From the NCBI RefSeq assembly GCF_009834025.1, contig NZ_CP047156.1:2936067-3000066 (forward strand): a stretch of DNA of 64,000 nucleotides, in the 5' to 3' direction. Made by a program: the position numbers and the translations under genes. The DNA is from Epidermidibacterium keratini (GTDB lineage Bacteria; Actinomycetota; Actinomycetes; Mycobacteriales; Antricoccaceae). The notes beneath the pieces were generated by a model. It saw only the letters and a program-made list of their open reading frames with translations. It was not told the DNA's origin and searched no databases. Positions 21,798-30,336 of the stretch are shown here, one piece after another. The stretch's first letter is position 1. Each line of letters starts with the position of its first letter.

Positions 21798-22568
21798 ATG
21801 GCATTCGAGGGACTGCAGCGGCTGCGGGTCGAGCACGACGGCGAGGTCGTGCGCGTGTGGCTTAACCGCCCGGAGAAGCTCAACGCGCTCGACCCGCAGA
21901 CGCTCGATGAGATCACTGCCGTCTATCGGGAGGTCGCCTCGATCGAGGACGTCCGCATCGTCGTACTCGGCGGGTCGGGCCGGGCCTTTAGCGCCGGAGC
22001 CGACCTGAAAGACCATCCGTCGCGACCTGCACCGGATGCACCACCGCGGGCGCACCGCTACGTAGCCGAGACCGGTCGGCGCGCTATCGACACGATCCTG
22101 GCGTGCCCGGCCATCACGCTCGCACGGGTGCACTCGCACGTCATCGGCGGCGGAGTGCTGCTGGCAGCCGCGTGCGACTTCCGGATCGGCGCCGACGACA
22201 CCGTCTTCCGGCTGCCGGAGGTCGAGCTCGGTCTGCCTCTGTCGTGGGGCGGCACGCCGCTGCTGATCAAGGAGATCGGCGCAGCCCGCGCCCGCGAGAT
22301 GATCATGACGGCGCGCCCGTTCGGTGCGGCCGAGTCCGAGCGGCTCGGGCTGCTGCACCGCGCCGTACCCGATGCCGATCTCGACGCCGAGGTCGACCAG
22401 TGGGTCTCGCGGCTGCTGGCGATACCGCACTATCCGCTCGAGGCGACCAAGCACCAGTTCCAGCGGTACGCCGCCGCGGCTCGGCTGGGTGACCTCAGCG
22501 AGACCGACTCCGACGTCTACCAGCACGCCGTCGCGCGCACTCGCCTTCGCCCACCCGGCACCCCGTAA
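21798..22568 (+). CDS. Enoyl-CoA hydratase/isomerase family protein
   Basis: A 256-residue crotonase-fold protein. It has the oxyanion-hole segments GSGRAFSAGADLKDH and HVIGGGVLLAAACDFRIGAD, and the region DTVFRLPEVELGLPLSWGG. The Glu in LPEVELGL fits one of the two hydratase glutamates; the other is replaced by Val in SHVIGGGVLL, so isomerase or another crotonase activity is possible. ATG 21798 has TAGGCT exactly six bases upstream. The gene begins nine bases after chrA but probably has its own promoter. Confidence 0.85.
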   Translation: MAFEGLQRLRVEHDGEVVRVWLNRPEKLNALDPQTLDEITAVYREVASIEDVRIVVLGGSGRAFSAGADLKDHPSRPAPDAPPRAHRYVAETGRRAIDTILACPAITLARVHSHVIGGGVLLAAACDFRIGADDTVFRLPEVELGLPLSWGGTPLLIKEIGAARAREMIMTARPFGAAESERLGLLHRAVPDADLDAEVDQWVSRLLAIPHYPLEATKHQFQRYAAAARLGDLSETDSDVYQHAVARTRLRPPGTP

Positions 22569-22571
22569 CCG

Positions 22572-22634
22572 CGACCTGCGGTGCGTTACGCCCCGCTATT
22601 TGGCAATTAGCGGGGTGAAAGGCACCGCAGGTCG
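22572..22634. repeat. CTGCGGTG-ended palindrome, copy 2 (core B, partly decayed)
   Basis: Perfect 13-bp outer arms CGACCTGCGGTGC (22572-22584) and GCACCGCAGGTCG (22622-22634), and an 8-bp inner stem CCCCGCTA / TAGCGGGG. Between them the left side reads GTTACG where the other core-B copies read CTTTCA, so that section is unpaired. It lies right after the enoyl-CoA hydratase stop. Confidence 0.8.
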
Positions 22635-22697
22635 GCGGGGCTGTGGAAAACTCGCGCCCGCGGATTTCTCCATTCTTGCGGGGGTACGCCGTACTCG

Positions 22698-22727
22698 TTG
22701 ACAGGTGACTAAATGGTCACCTAATTT
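22698..22727 (+). promoter_or_regulatory. ArsR-gene promoter with internal operator
   Basis: TTGACA (22698-22703), an 18-base spacer and TAATTT (22722-22727), six bases before GTG 22734. The inverted repeat AGGTGAC...GTCACCT (22703-22722) fills the spacer, the classic place for an autorepressor operator. Confidence 0.7.
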
Positions 22728-22733
22728 CGAGGT

Positions 22734-23063
22734 GTGGATGACGACCTGGTGTTCAAAGCGCTCGCCGACCGGACGCGGCGGGTCATGCTGGACGCCCTCT
22801 TCGAGCGCGACGGCCGCTCGCTCGGGGAGCTTGAGGAGATCGTCAACCGCGACGGGCAGATGACCCGGTTCGGCGTCGCCAAGCATCTGCGGGTGCTCGA
22901 GGATGCCGACCTGGTGATCTCGCGCAGGTCCGGGCGGGAGAAGTTGCACTACCTCAACCACGTGCCGATCCGCCGGATCTATCACCGCTGGATCGACAAG
23001 TACACCGAACCGGCGGCCGACACGCTGCTGGGACTCAAACAACGACTGGAGCCATCACGATGA
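22734..23063 (+). CDS. ArsR-type winged-helix regulator
   Basis: A 109-residue ArsR/SmtB-fold repressor. The winged helix is seen in VFKALADRTRRVMLDALFER, RFGVAKHLRVLEDADLV and RRSGREKLHYLNHVPI. It lacks the cysteine-based metal sites of true ArsR proteins, and belongs to the group paired with SRPBCC/Aha1-like genes. It probably represses its own two-gene operon through the inverted repeat at 22703-22722 between its -35 and -10 boxes. GTG 22734 has TAATTT six bases upstream, so the message is probably leaderless. It overlaps the next gene by four bases. Confidence 0.9.
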   Translation: MDDDLVFKALADRTRRVMLDALFERDGRSLGELEEIVNRDGQMTRFGVAKHLRVLEDADLVISRRSGREKLHYLNHVPIRRIYHRWIDKYTEPAADTLLGLKQRLEPSR

Positions 23064-23545
23064 CTGACAACACGACCAAGGTATTCGGCGTCTACATCGC
23101 CGCGCCCGCTGAGAAAGTCTGGGAGGCAATCACCTCCTCGGACTACACCAACAAGTGGGGGTACGGCGGTGACACCGAGATCGACCTAAAACCCGGTGGC
23201 ACCTACCGCAACTTGACCACCGAGTCGATGCGCCAGATGGGCATGGGTGACGTCTCGGTTAACGGCACGGTCGAGGAGGCCGACCCGCCGCGCCGACTGG
23301 TGCTGAGCTGGCAGGCCGCCTGGCACGACGAGCCGGCCTCCCGGGTGACCTGGGAGATCACCCCGAGCGAGTCCGGCTTGACCCGCGTCACGCTGACTCA
23401 CGAGCTGCCGGACTCGCCGAAGACCGCCCTCGAGATCGTCGGCGGCGGCGATGCCGCGCAGGGCGGCGGCGGGTGGCCGTGGGCGCTCGACAGTCTCAAG
23501 ACGCTGCTGGAGACCGGCAAGGCGATGCCGACCGCCGGCTCGTAG
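23060..23545 (+). CDS. SRPBCC (AHSA1/START-like) domain protein
   Basis: A 161-residue single-domain protein of the AHSA1-type SRPBCC superfamily. The opening KVFGVYIAAPAEKVWEAITS is diagnostic, and strand motifs such as GGTYRN and VLSWQ follow. These helix-grip folds bind hydrophobic ligands; the ligand is unknown. Its ATG overlaps the stop of the ArsR-type gene, and this pairing is common in actinobacteria, which suggests that the regulator senses what this protein binds. A long perfect hairpin follows the stop codon. Confidence 0.88.
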   Translation: MTDNTTKVFGVYIAAPAEKVWEAITSSDYTNKWGYGGDTEIDLKPGGTYRNLTTESMRQMGMGDVSVNGTVEEADPPRRLVLSWQAAWHDEPASRVTWEITPSESGLTRVTLTHELPDSPKTALEIVGGGDAAQGGGGWPWALDSLKTLLETGKAMPTAGS

Positions 23546-23555
23546 CACCTGACCT

Positions 23556-23606
23556 GCGGTGGTTCCGGACACCCTAGACGCGCTCTAGGGTGTCCGGAAC
23601 CACCGC
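23556..23606. repeat. CTGCGGTG-type palindrome, copy 3 (core C)
   Basis: A perfect 23-bp stem (23556-23578 with 23584-23606) around the 5-base loop CGCGC. The outer end keeps the family GCGGTGG / CCACCGC, and the inner part (TTCCGGACACCCTAGA) is unlike the other copies. It starts 11 bases after the SRPBCC stop. No T-tract follows. Confidence 0.85.
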
Positions 23607-23629
23607 GCGTCGCGGCGTACCCTGCAGCC

Positions 23630-24256
23630 ATGTATGTCCCGACGCACTTCGCCATGCCCGAGCACGAGATCGCCGATTTCTTCGACGGGCTCGGCGCCGC
23701 CGACCTGGTGACCAGTGGACCGGACGGGCTTGAGGCGACGTTCATGCCGATGCTGTACGACGCATCGGTAGGCGAGCACGGCGTACTTCTCGGGCACTTC
23801 GCGCGCAACAACCCGCACTGGAAGGTGGCAGCTCAAGGGCAGTCGCTGGTCATCGCGCACGGCAGCGACTCCTACATCACGCCGAGCTGGTACGCGAGCA
23901 AGGCCGAGCATGGCCGCGTCGTACCGACCTGGAACCACCTCACGCTCAACATCTACGGCGAGCTGATCATGCACGACGACGTCGAGTGGCTGCGTGATCT
24001 CGTCGCCAGGTTGACGCAGAAGTATGAGGCCCCGTTTGCCGAGCGGTGGCAGGTCACCGACGCTCCATCGAAGTTCATCGATGGACAGCTGCGCGCGATC
24101 GTCGGGATGGAGCTGCAGATCGAGCGCATTGAGGCCAAGGCGAAGTACAGCCAAAACCGGCCCGAGCAAGACGTGCGCGGCGTGATCGACGGGCTGCGCT
24201 CGGTGGGCGACTTCGACGGCGCTGGTGATGTCGCCCGCGCCAACGGGCTGATCTAG
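23630..24256 (+). CDS. PaiB-like FMN-binding protein
   Basis: A 208-residue member of the PaiB / FMN-binding split-barrel family. The start MYVPTHFAMPEHEIADFF and the core PMLYDASVGEHGVLLGHFAR, then NNPHW, are characteristic. In Bacillus, PaiB was described as a negative regulator of sporulation and protease genes; here an FMN- or haem-binding role is as likely. ATG 23630 is preceded by TACCCT with exactly six bases between. It stands alone between a palindrome and a GNAT gene. Confidence 0.85.
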   Translation: MYVPTHFAMPEHEIADFFDGLGAADLVTSGPDGLEATFMPMLYDASVGEHGVLLGHFARNNPHWKVAAQGQSLVIAHGSDSYITPSWYASKAEHGRVVPTWNHLTLNIYGELIMHDDVEWLRDLVARLTQKYEAPFAERWQVTDAPSKFIDGQLRAIVGMELQIERIEAKAKYSQNRPEQDVRGVIDGLRSVGDFDGAGDVARANGLI

Positions 24257-24299
24257 ACAGCAGTGCGCGCGTGCGTCGCGGCGGGTAGCGTGAGGCAGC

Positions 24300-24623
24300 A
24301 TGAGCGATGACAACGTGCAGGTCCGCAGGGGCGAGAAGGGCGATCGGTTCGAGATCGTCAAGGACGGCGAGGTAGCTGGCTTCACCCAGTACTTCGACGA
24401 AGGAAACCAGCGGGTCTTCTTCCACACCGAGGTCGGCGAGCAGTACGGCGGCCAGGGGCTCGCCGGGATCCTGGTCAAGGACGCCCTCGACACCACCCGC
24501 GGAGAGGACCTGCGCGTCGTCCCGGTCTGCCCGTACGTCGCGTCGTACGTCAAGAAGCACGACGACGAGTACGGCGACATCGTCGATCGCCCGACTCCGC
24601 AGATCCTGCAGAAGCTGCGCTAG
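24300..24623 (+). CDS. Small GNAT-like N-acetyltransferase (YjdJ type)
   Basis: A 107-residue minimal GNAT of the YjdJ/COG2388 type. The pyrophosphate-binding loop appears as EQYGGQGLAGILVKDALD, with the CPYVASYVKKH motif at the C-terminus that is typical of the group. It probably acetylates a small molecule or peptide, substrate unknown. Its stop overlaps the convergent P450 stop by four bases. Confidence 0.85.
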   Translation: MSDDNVQVRRGEKGDRFEIVKDGEVAGFTQYFDEGNQRVFFHTEVGEQYGGQGLAGILVKDALDTTRGEDLRVVPVCPYVASYVKKHDDEYGDIVDRPTPQILQKLR

Positions 24624-25813
24624 CGCGTCGTCACCTGCAGTTGCTCCAGTCCGCGGATGACGAACTCGGGGCGGTGCCGCGGCTCGGCCGCGAGTCGCAA
24701 CGCAGGGAACCGAGCCAGCAGCGTCTGTAGCGAGGTCTGGATCTCGACCCGGGCCAGCGGCGCGCCGAGACAAAAGTGAATGCCGAGCCCAAACCCGACG
24801 TGCGGGTTGGGATCGCGCGTGACATCCATGGCCGCCGGGTCGGCGAAGACAGCGGGATCGTGGTTGGCCGAGCCGAGCAGCGCGGCGATCTTCTGGCCTG
24901 CCTCGATCGTCGTACCAGCGATCTCGGTCGGGGCGGTCGCCGTACGCTCGAACAGCTGCAGCGGTCCGTCAAAGCGCAGCATCTCCTCGCCCGCCGCGGC
25001 AATTACCGCTGGATCGCTCAGGCCCTCGCGCACCGTCGTGAGCTGGTCGGGCCGCTGCAGCAGCGCGGCAAGCCCGTTGCCCGTGGTGTTGACCGTCGCC
25101 TCGTGTCCGGCGTTGAGCAGCAAGATCCCGGTCGCTATGAGCTCGTCGTCGGTGACCTTCTGACCGTCGGCATCCTGCACCCGCAGCAGGTCGCTGATCA
25201 GGTCATCGCCAAGGCGAGTACGCCGCACCGCAGCCAGCTCGCGCAGGTAGCCGGCGAACTCGCTGGCCGCCTGCTCGGCAGCTGCGTCGGACTCCGGTGA
25301 GCGGTCGTACTCGTACATCTTCACGATCGCGTTCGACCACGGCCGCAGCAGCGGCCAGTCGTCGCGGGGTACGCCGAGCAGCTCGCCGATGACCGCGACC
25401 GGCAGCGGTTCGGCGTACACGCTCAGCAGGTCGACCGCGCTGCCGCCTGAGCCGGCATCGGCGACGTCATCCGCGAGCTCGGCGGCCAGCGCAGCGACGC
25501 GTGGTCGCAACCGCTCGACGTGTCCTCGGCTGAACGCCGTCGCGACCAGCCGCCGCAGCCGGGTATGGTCCGGCGGCTCCATCTCCAGCAGCGCGTGCCG
25601 GTGGATCAGGTTGATCTGCTCGAACGCCGACCCCGGAGCGAAGTCCTCCCAGATCCGCCCGAGAGTACGGGTGCGCAGCACCTGGCTGACCGCGTCATAG
25701 CTGAGCGCGACGTACATGCCCAGCTCGTCAGACCACTGGACCGGGGCCTCGGCGCGCATCGCCGCGAAGGTGGGATAGGGGTCGTCGATAAAAGCCTGGT
25801 CAGACACACGCAT
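24620..25813 (-). CDS. Cytochrome P450
   Basis: A 397-residue soluble bacterial P450. The I-helix is LLNAGHEATVNTTGNGLAAL, where Gly-His-Glu replaces the commoner Ala-Gly-x-Glu/Asp. The haem-binding loop is FGLGIHFCLGAPLARVE with the thiolate Cys. No ferredoxin or reductase gene is next to it. ATG 25813 is chosen over 25837 because CACGAT lies six bases upstream on the minus strand and the protein then opens MRVSDQAFIDDPYPTFAAMR as in the family. Substrate unknown. Confidence 0.92.
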   Translation of the reverse strand: MRVSDQAFIDDPYPTFAAMRAEAPVQWSDELGMYVALSYDAVSQVLRTRTLGRIWEDFAPGSAFEQINLIHRHALLEMEPPDHTRLRRLVATAFSRGHVERLRPRVAALAAELADDVADAGSGGSAVDLLSVYAEPLPVAVIGELLGVPRDDWPLLRPWSNAIVKMYEYDRSPESDAAAEQAASEFAGYLRELAAVRRTRLGDDLISDLLRVQDADGQKVTDDELIATGILLLNAGHEATVNTTGNGLAALLQRPDQLTTVREGLSDPAVIAAAGEEMLRFDGPLQLFERTATAPTEIAGTTIEAGQKIAALLGSANHDPAVFADPAAMDVTRDPNPHVGFGLGIHFCLGAPLARVEIQTSLQTLLARFPALRLAAEPRHRPEFVIRGLEQLQVTTR

Positions 25814-25842
25814 CCGGCCATCGTGGCAGACCGCCACCTAGG

Positions 25843-26625
25843 TCAGGAGGCGAGGGCGCGCTCCACGGCCGGGCCGAGCACCTCGGCGGCGCGGCCGCGC
25901 ACCACCTGGTCGGCTGCACGGTCGAGCGGCGTCGGCTCGTCATTGACGATCACCAGCTCGGCGCCGGCCTGCTTGCCCATCAATGGGATGTCCGCGGCGG
26001 GAAAGACCTGCAGCGACGAGCCGACTGCGATCACGAGGTCTGCCGACTCGACCAGCTCGACCGCAGCATCGACGGCGTCAGTGGGCATCATCTGGCCAAA
26101 CGAGATCGTCGCGGACTTGATGATCCCGCCGCAGGTCGGGCAGCGCGGATCGGCATCACCGTTGTCGATGAGATCGAACGCCCACTCGGTCTCCTTGCGA
26201 AAACCGCAGCCATCGGGCGTGCCGAACGCGGGCTCGTGGCCGATGCACTCGACATCGCGCATGGTGCCGTGGATCTCGATCACGTTGCGCGACCCGGCGT
26301 CCTGGTGGAGCCCGTCGATGTTCTGGGTGATCACCCCCGCGCCGCGACCGTCGCCCTCCAATGCGGCAAACGCGCGGTGGGCGGCGTTCGGGGCGACGTT
26401 CTGCCCGAAGATCGCCTCGCGCATCGCCCATGACTTCGCGCGTACGTCGGCCGATGCCACGTAGCGGTCGAAGGTGAACTCGCGCGGGTCATATTTCGTC
26501 CAGACCCCGCCGGGGGAGCGGAAGTCCGGGATCCCGCTCTCGGTCGAGATACCTGCACCGGAGAAGCCGACGATGCGCCGGGCAGTGCGCAGCCGCTCGA
26601 CCAACTCATCATTCGTCATTGCCAT
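25843..26625 (-). CDS. cobB: Sir2-family NAD-dependent protein deacylase
   Basis: A 260-residue sirtuin. Rossmann-fold and catalytic motifs: GFSGAGISTESGIPDFRSPG, TQNIDGLHQDAGS with the catalytic histidine following in VIEIHGTM, and GSSLQVFPAADIP. The zinc module is reduced: a CPTCGG pair is present (about residue 157), while the preceding pair reads CIGHEPAFGTPDGC, with wide spacing. It removes acyl groups from lysines using NAD+. Two possible starts, 26625 and 26619, differ by two residues; TACGCT is seven bases upstream of the first. Confidence 0.92.
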   Translation of the reverse strand: MAMTNDELVERLRTARRIVGFSGAGISTESGIPDFRSPGGVWTKYDPREFTFDRYVASADVRAKSWAMREAIFGQNVAPNAAHRAFAALEGDGRGAGVITQNIDGLHQDAGSRNVIEIHGTMRDVECIGHEPAFGTPDGCGFRKETEWAFDLIDNGDADPRCPTCGGIIKSATISFGQMMPTDAVDAAVELVESADLVIAVGSSLQVFPAADIPLMGKQAGAELVIVNDEPTPLDRAADQVVRGRAAEVLGPAVERALAS

Positions 26626-26690
26626 GTGAGCCAGCGTACGTCGATCCCGGGCGCGACTTCACTTGTTGCGGCGGTGGTCTGTGAGGGGGA

Positions 26691-26729
26691 GTTATCAGCC
26701 TCGAAACACAAACCGGCCGGTCGCGAAAC
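26691..26729. promoter_or_regulatory. Candidate GlnR box upstream of narK
   Basis: Two GAAAC elements at 26703-26707 and 26725-26729 are exactly 22 bases apart, the period of the b-sites in the actinobacterial GlnR consensus. The partner a-sites are weak (GTTAT at 26691-26695). GlnR control of nitrate genes is known in Streptomyces and mycobacteria; here it is inferred. Confidence 0.5.
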
Positions 26730-26781
26730 ATCGGCTTCCTAGCGTGGGCCCATCGCACCTGCGACGAGCCCGGAGGCCTCC

Positions 26782-28194
26782 ATGACCGTCTCGCCCGAGA
26801 CCGCGCGCACCGACACCGTGCCTACCGACACCACGCGCACCGACACCATCGAACGGCTGCCGCTCTACCGCGACATCCCTGGGCTGGCGATGACCCGGGG
26901 ACGCTGGCTGCATGGGTGGGACCCGGAAAACGAGCAGCAGTGGCGTGGTGGCGGCCGCGGGATTGCCCGCACCAACCTGATCGTCTCGATCTTCGCCGAG
27001 TTCCTCGGCTTCGCGGTGTGGGCGCTATGGAGCATCGTCGTACCGCAGCTGAATGCCGCGGGGTTTGCGCTGAGCGTCGACCAGATGTTCTGGCTGGTGT
27101 CGCTTCCGGCGCTGGTGGGCGCCGCTTTGCGGATCCCTTATACGTTTGCGGTTCCCAAGTTTGGCGGGCGCAACTGGACCATCGTGTCGGCGCTGCTGCT
27201 GCTCATCCCAGTCGGCGGGCTGGCGTGGGCGGTGCAGAACCCGCAGCTGCCGTTCGGCGTACTGCTGGCGATCGCCGCGCTCGCCGGATTTGGCGGCGGC
27301 AACTTCGCGTCGTCGATGGCCAACATCTCGTTCTTCTATCCCGAAGCTGAGAAGGGCAAGGCGCTCGGCCTCAACGCTGCCGGCGGCAACGTCGGCACGG
27401 CCGCAGTGCAGTTCTTCGTTCCGCTGGTCATCGTCGCCGGTGCTGGACTGGCGCTCGAACGAGCGGGCCTGGTGTTCGTGCCGTTGGCGATCGTCGCGGC
27501 CATCCTCGCGTGGCGCTTGATGCACAACCTGACCGACGCCAAGACCGACCCCCGCACCTTCGCCGCCGCCGCACGCGAGCGGCACACCTGGATCGTTTCC
27601 TTCATCTATATCGGGACTTTCGGCTCATTCATTGGCTACTCGGCGGCGTTTCCCACTGTGCTTGCTGATCAGTTCCCGCAGGTCGGGCTGTCGATCGCGT
27701 TCCTCGGCGCGCTCGTTGGCTCCGTGACCCGCCCGGCCGGCGGGATGCTCGCCGACCGGTACGGCGGCGCGCTCGTCACCGTCGTGTCGTTCATCGCGAT
27801 GATGCTCGGCGCTGGTGGCGCGATCGTCGGACTGCAGCAGGGTTCGTTCGCGATGTTCTTCGGTTCCTTCCTGTGGCTGTTTGTCTTCACCGGCGTCGGC
27901 AACGGCTCGATCTACCGCATGATCCCGGCGATCTTCTCCGCGCAGGCGAGCGATGAGTCTCTGGCTGCAAAGCTGGCGGCCAAGCGGCTTGCCGCAGGAT
28001 GCATCGGTATTGCCGGCGCCGTCGGGGCGTTCGGTGGCTTCCTGATCCCCCGTGGCTTCGCCCTCTCCAAGCAGCTGTCGGGTGGGCTCGTGCCCGCGCT
28101 CGCTGTCTTCATCGCGGCCTACGCCGTCATGGCCGTCCTCACCTGGGCCGTCTACCGCCGGCGTGGGTCGGCGCTCGGTGCGGCGGTGATTTAG
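26782..28194 (+). CDS. narK: Nitrate/nitrite transporter, NNP family
   Basis: A 470-residue MFS transporter of the nitrate/nitrite porter family, with about twelve spans after a 60-residue N-terminal extension containing a TDTVPTDTTRTDTIER repeat. NNP signatures are present: AGFGGGNFASSMANISFFYP after the fifth span and GFLIPRGFA late. It imports nitrate, possibly in exchange for nitrite. ATG follows GGAGG. The next gene begins three bases after its stop, so it heads the nitrate assimilation operon, behind a candidate GlnR box at 26691-26729. Confidence 0.93.
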   Translation: MTVSPETARTDTVPTDTTRTDTIERLPLYRDIPGLAMTRGRWLHGWDPENEQQWRGGGRGIARTNLIVSIFAEFLGFAVWALWSIVVPQLNAAGFALSVDQMFWLVSLPALVGAALRIPYTFAVPKFGGRNWTIVSALLLLIPVGGLAWAVQNPQLPFGVLLAIAALAGFGGGNFASSMANISFFYPEAEKGKALGLNAAGGNVGTAAVQFFVPLVIVAGAGLALERAGLVFVPLAIVAAILAWRLMHNLTDAKTDPRTFAAAARERHTWIVSFIYIGTFGSFIGYSAAFPTVLADQFPQVGLSIAFLGALVGSVTRPAGGMLADRYGGALVTVVSFIAMMLGAGGAIVGLQQGSFAMFFGSFLWLFVFTGVGNGSIYRMIPAIFSAQASDESLAAKLAAKRLAAGCIGIAGAVGAFGGFLIPRGFALSKQLSGGLVPALAVFIAAYAVMAVLTWAVYRRRGSALGAAVI

Positions 28195-28197
28195 CAC

Positions 28198-30336
28198 GTG
28201 ACGAGTACGACGGACACCCACTGTCCCTACTGTGCGCTGCAGTGTGCGATGCGTCTGGAGTCGAGGCCGGAGGGCTCGGTAACCGTCAGCGGACGCGACT
28301 TTCCCACCAATAAAGGAGGGTTGTGCCAGAAAGGCTGGACGTCGGCGGCCCTGCTCGACGCGCCCGACCGGCTGCGGATGCCGCTGGTGCGCGATACGAA
28401 AGGCGGTCCGCTCCGCGAGGCGAGCTGGGAAGAGGCCTACGCGCGCATCGTGCGCGGTGTGCGCGCCGCCCGCGAGGTTGGCGGTGACGATGCGGTCGCC
28501 GTCTTCGGAGGCGGCGGGCTGACCAACGAGAAGGCATACCTGCTTGGGAAGTTTGCTCGGGTCGTGTTGCGCACCCGGTACGTCGACTACAACGGCAGAT
28601 TCTGCATGTCCTCGGCTGCCGCAGCCGCGAACCGGACGTTTGGCCTGGATCGGGGCATGCCGTTTCCGATTGAGGATCTTGCCTCGGCCGGCGCGATCCT
28701 GCTGGCGGGGAGCAACGTCGCCGAGACGATGCCGCCGTTCGTGCAGCACCTCGCCCGCGCGCGGGAGCGTGGCGGGCTCATCGTGATCGACCCACGCCGC
28801 TCGGCCACCGCGTCGCTGACGGACGACGGTAACGGTGTGCACTTACAGCCGTTGCCGGGAGCCGATATCGCCGTACTGCTGGGAATCTTGCACGTCATTA
28901 TCGCCAGTGGCGACCTGGACCAGACCTTCTTGCAGCAGCGCACGACCGGCTGGGAGGAGGTCGCGGCACGCGCCAGCACCTGGTGGCCCGAACGGGTCGA
29001 AAGAGAGTCCGGCGTACCCGCGAGCCAGATCAGGCGCGCCGCGCAGCTGCTCGCCGGATCCGTCGACGAGGGAGGCTCATTCGTGCTGACCGGGCGCGGC
29101 GCCGAGCAGCACGCGCGCGGCACCGACACCGTGCAGGCCGCTATCAACCTGGCGCTCTTCCTTGGCCTACCGAGGCGGGCACGAGGCGGCTTCGCGACGC
29201 TCACCGGTCAGGGCAACGGACAGGGCGGTCGCGAGCACGGTCAAAAGTCCGACCAGCTGCCCGGCTACCGGATGATCACCGACGTTGCCGCACGCGAGCA
29301 CATCGCTGGTATCTGGGGGATCTCGCCGCAGGAACTGCCCGGGCCTGGGGTGCCGGCAGTCGAGCTGCTGCATCGGCTGGGTACGCCGGACGGTCCACGG
29401 ATGCTGTTTGTCCACGGGTCAAACCTCGCCGTGAGCGCACCCAACGCCGAGCGGGCCCGCGAGCGTCTCACTGCACTGGACACCCTCGTCGTCTGCGACA
29501 TCGTCCCTTCGGAGACCACGGAGTACGCCGATGTCGTGCTCCCGACGACTCAGTGGGCCGAGGAAGAGGGCACGATGACCAACCTCGAAGGACGGCTGCT
29601 CCGCCGCCGACGCGCCCAGCCGCCGCCGAACGGCGTCCGCGACGAACTGCAGATCTGGCACGACTTGGCGCTGCTGCTCGGGTCGAATGCTTCGTTTTCC
29701 ACTGCCGCATCGGAAGTCTTCGACGAGCTGGCTGCTGCGTCTGCCGGTGGTCGGTCGGACTACTCGGGCACGAGCCACCTCGCGCTCGATGCCGCGGCGG
29801 TAGGACCGCAGTGGCCGGTCGGCACCGACTCGTCCAGTACGCCGCGGCCGTTTATCGACCGGTTCTCCACTCCTGACGGGCGTGCGGTGCTGCACGATGT
29901 GGTTCCGGGGCGTCCGAGCGATGACCTTGGCGATCACTTCGAGCTGTATCTGGTGACCGGCCGCCTGCTGGCCCACTATCAGTCCGGAGCCCAGACTCGT
30001 CGGGTGGCCGAGCTGGTCGGCGCGACGCCCGGCGCATTCGTCGCGCTTCATCCGCTGACCGCGCAGCGCCTTGGCGTCGATGAGGGGGAGCTGGTCGAAG
30101 TCACGTCGCGCCGCGGCAGCGCGGTTGGAATCGCCCGCATCACTCGCGACCTGCGGCCGGACGTTGTCTTCATGCCGTTTCACTTCGCAAAGCTTCAGGC
30201 GGCCAACAATGTCACCAGCGACGTCACCGACCCGGTCAGCGGGATGCCGGAGTTCAAGGTGAGTGCGGTGCAGGTACGCGCAGTCGACGGCGCTTGGTAC
30301 AAGACGGTCGCCGAGCGTGCGGGGGTGCACGGATGA
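28198..30336 (+). CDS. nasA: Assimilatory nitrate reductase, molybdopterin subunit
   Basis: A 712-residue Mo-bis-MGD enzyme that reduces nitrate to nitrite in the cytoplasm. The [4Fe-4S] ligands are Cys9, Cys12, Cys16 and Cys43 (HCPYCALQC...GGLCQKGW). Cys136 in NGRFCMSSA is the probable Mo ligand. Later motifs include GRGAEQHARGTDTVQAAINL and the C-terminal beta-barrel with VTGRLLAHYQSGAQTRR. No C-terminal BFD-type 2Fe-2S domain is fused here; one is carried by the next gene. GTG 28198 follows narK directly, and the stop overlaps the next ATG. The symbols nasA and narB are both used for such enzymes. Confidence 0.93.
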   Translation: MTSTTDTHCPYCALQCAMRLESRPEGSVTVSGRDFPTNKGGLCQKGWTSAALLDAPDRLRMPLVRDTKGGPLREASWEEAYARIVRGVRAAREVGGDDAVAVFGGGGLTNEKAYLLGKFARVVLRTRYVDYNGRFCMSSAAAAANRTFGLDRGMPFPIEDLASAGAILLAGSNVAETMPPFVQHLARARERGGLIVIDPRRSATASLTDDGNGVHLQPLPGADIAVLLGILHVIIASGDLDQTFLQQRTTGWEEVAARASTWWPERVERESGVPASQIRRAAQLLAGSVDEGGSFVLTGRGAEQHARGTDTVQAAINLALFLGLPRRARGGFATLTGQGNGQGGREHGQKSDQLPGYRMITDVAAREHIAGIWGISPQELPGPGVPAVELLHRLGTPDGPRMLFVHGSNLAVSAPNAERARERLTALDTLVVCDIVPSETTEYADVVLPTTQWAEEEGTMTNLEGRLLRRRRAQPPPNGVRDELQIWHDLALLLGSNASFSTAASEVFDELAAASAGGRSDYSGTSHLALDAAAVGPQWPVGTDSSSTPRPFIDRFSTPDGRAVLHDVVPGRPSDDLGDHFELYLVTGRLLAHYQSGAQTRRVAELVGATPGAFVALHPLTAQRLGVDEGELVEVTSRRGSAVGIARITRDLRPDVVFMPFHFAKLQAANNVTSDVTDPVSGMPEFKVSAVQVRAVDGAWYKTVAERAGVHG

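Noticed and set aside
23556-23606. Perfect 23-bp hairpin as an ordinary intrinsic terminator
   Set aside because: No T-tract follows and its ends match the palindrome family, so it is listed as a repeat, though a terminating effect is not excluded.
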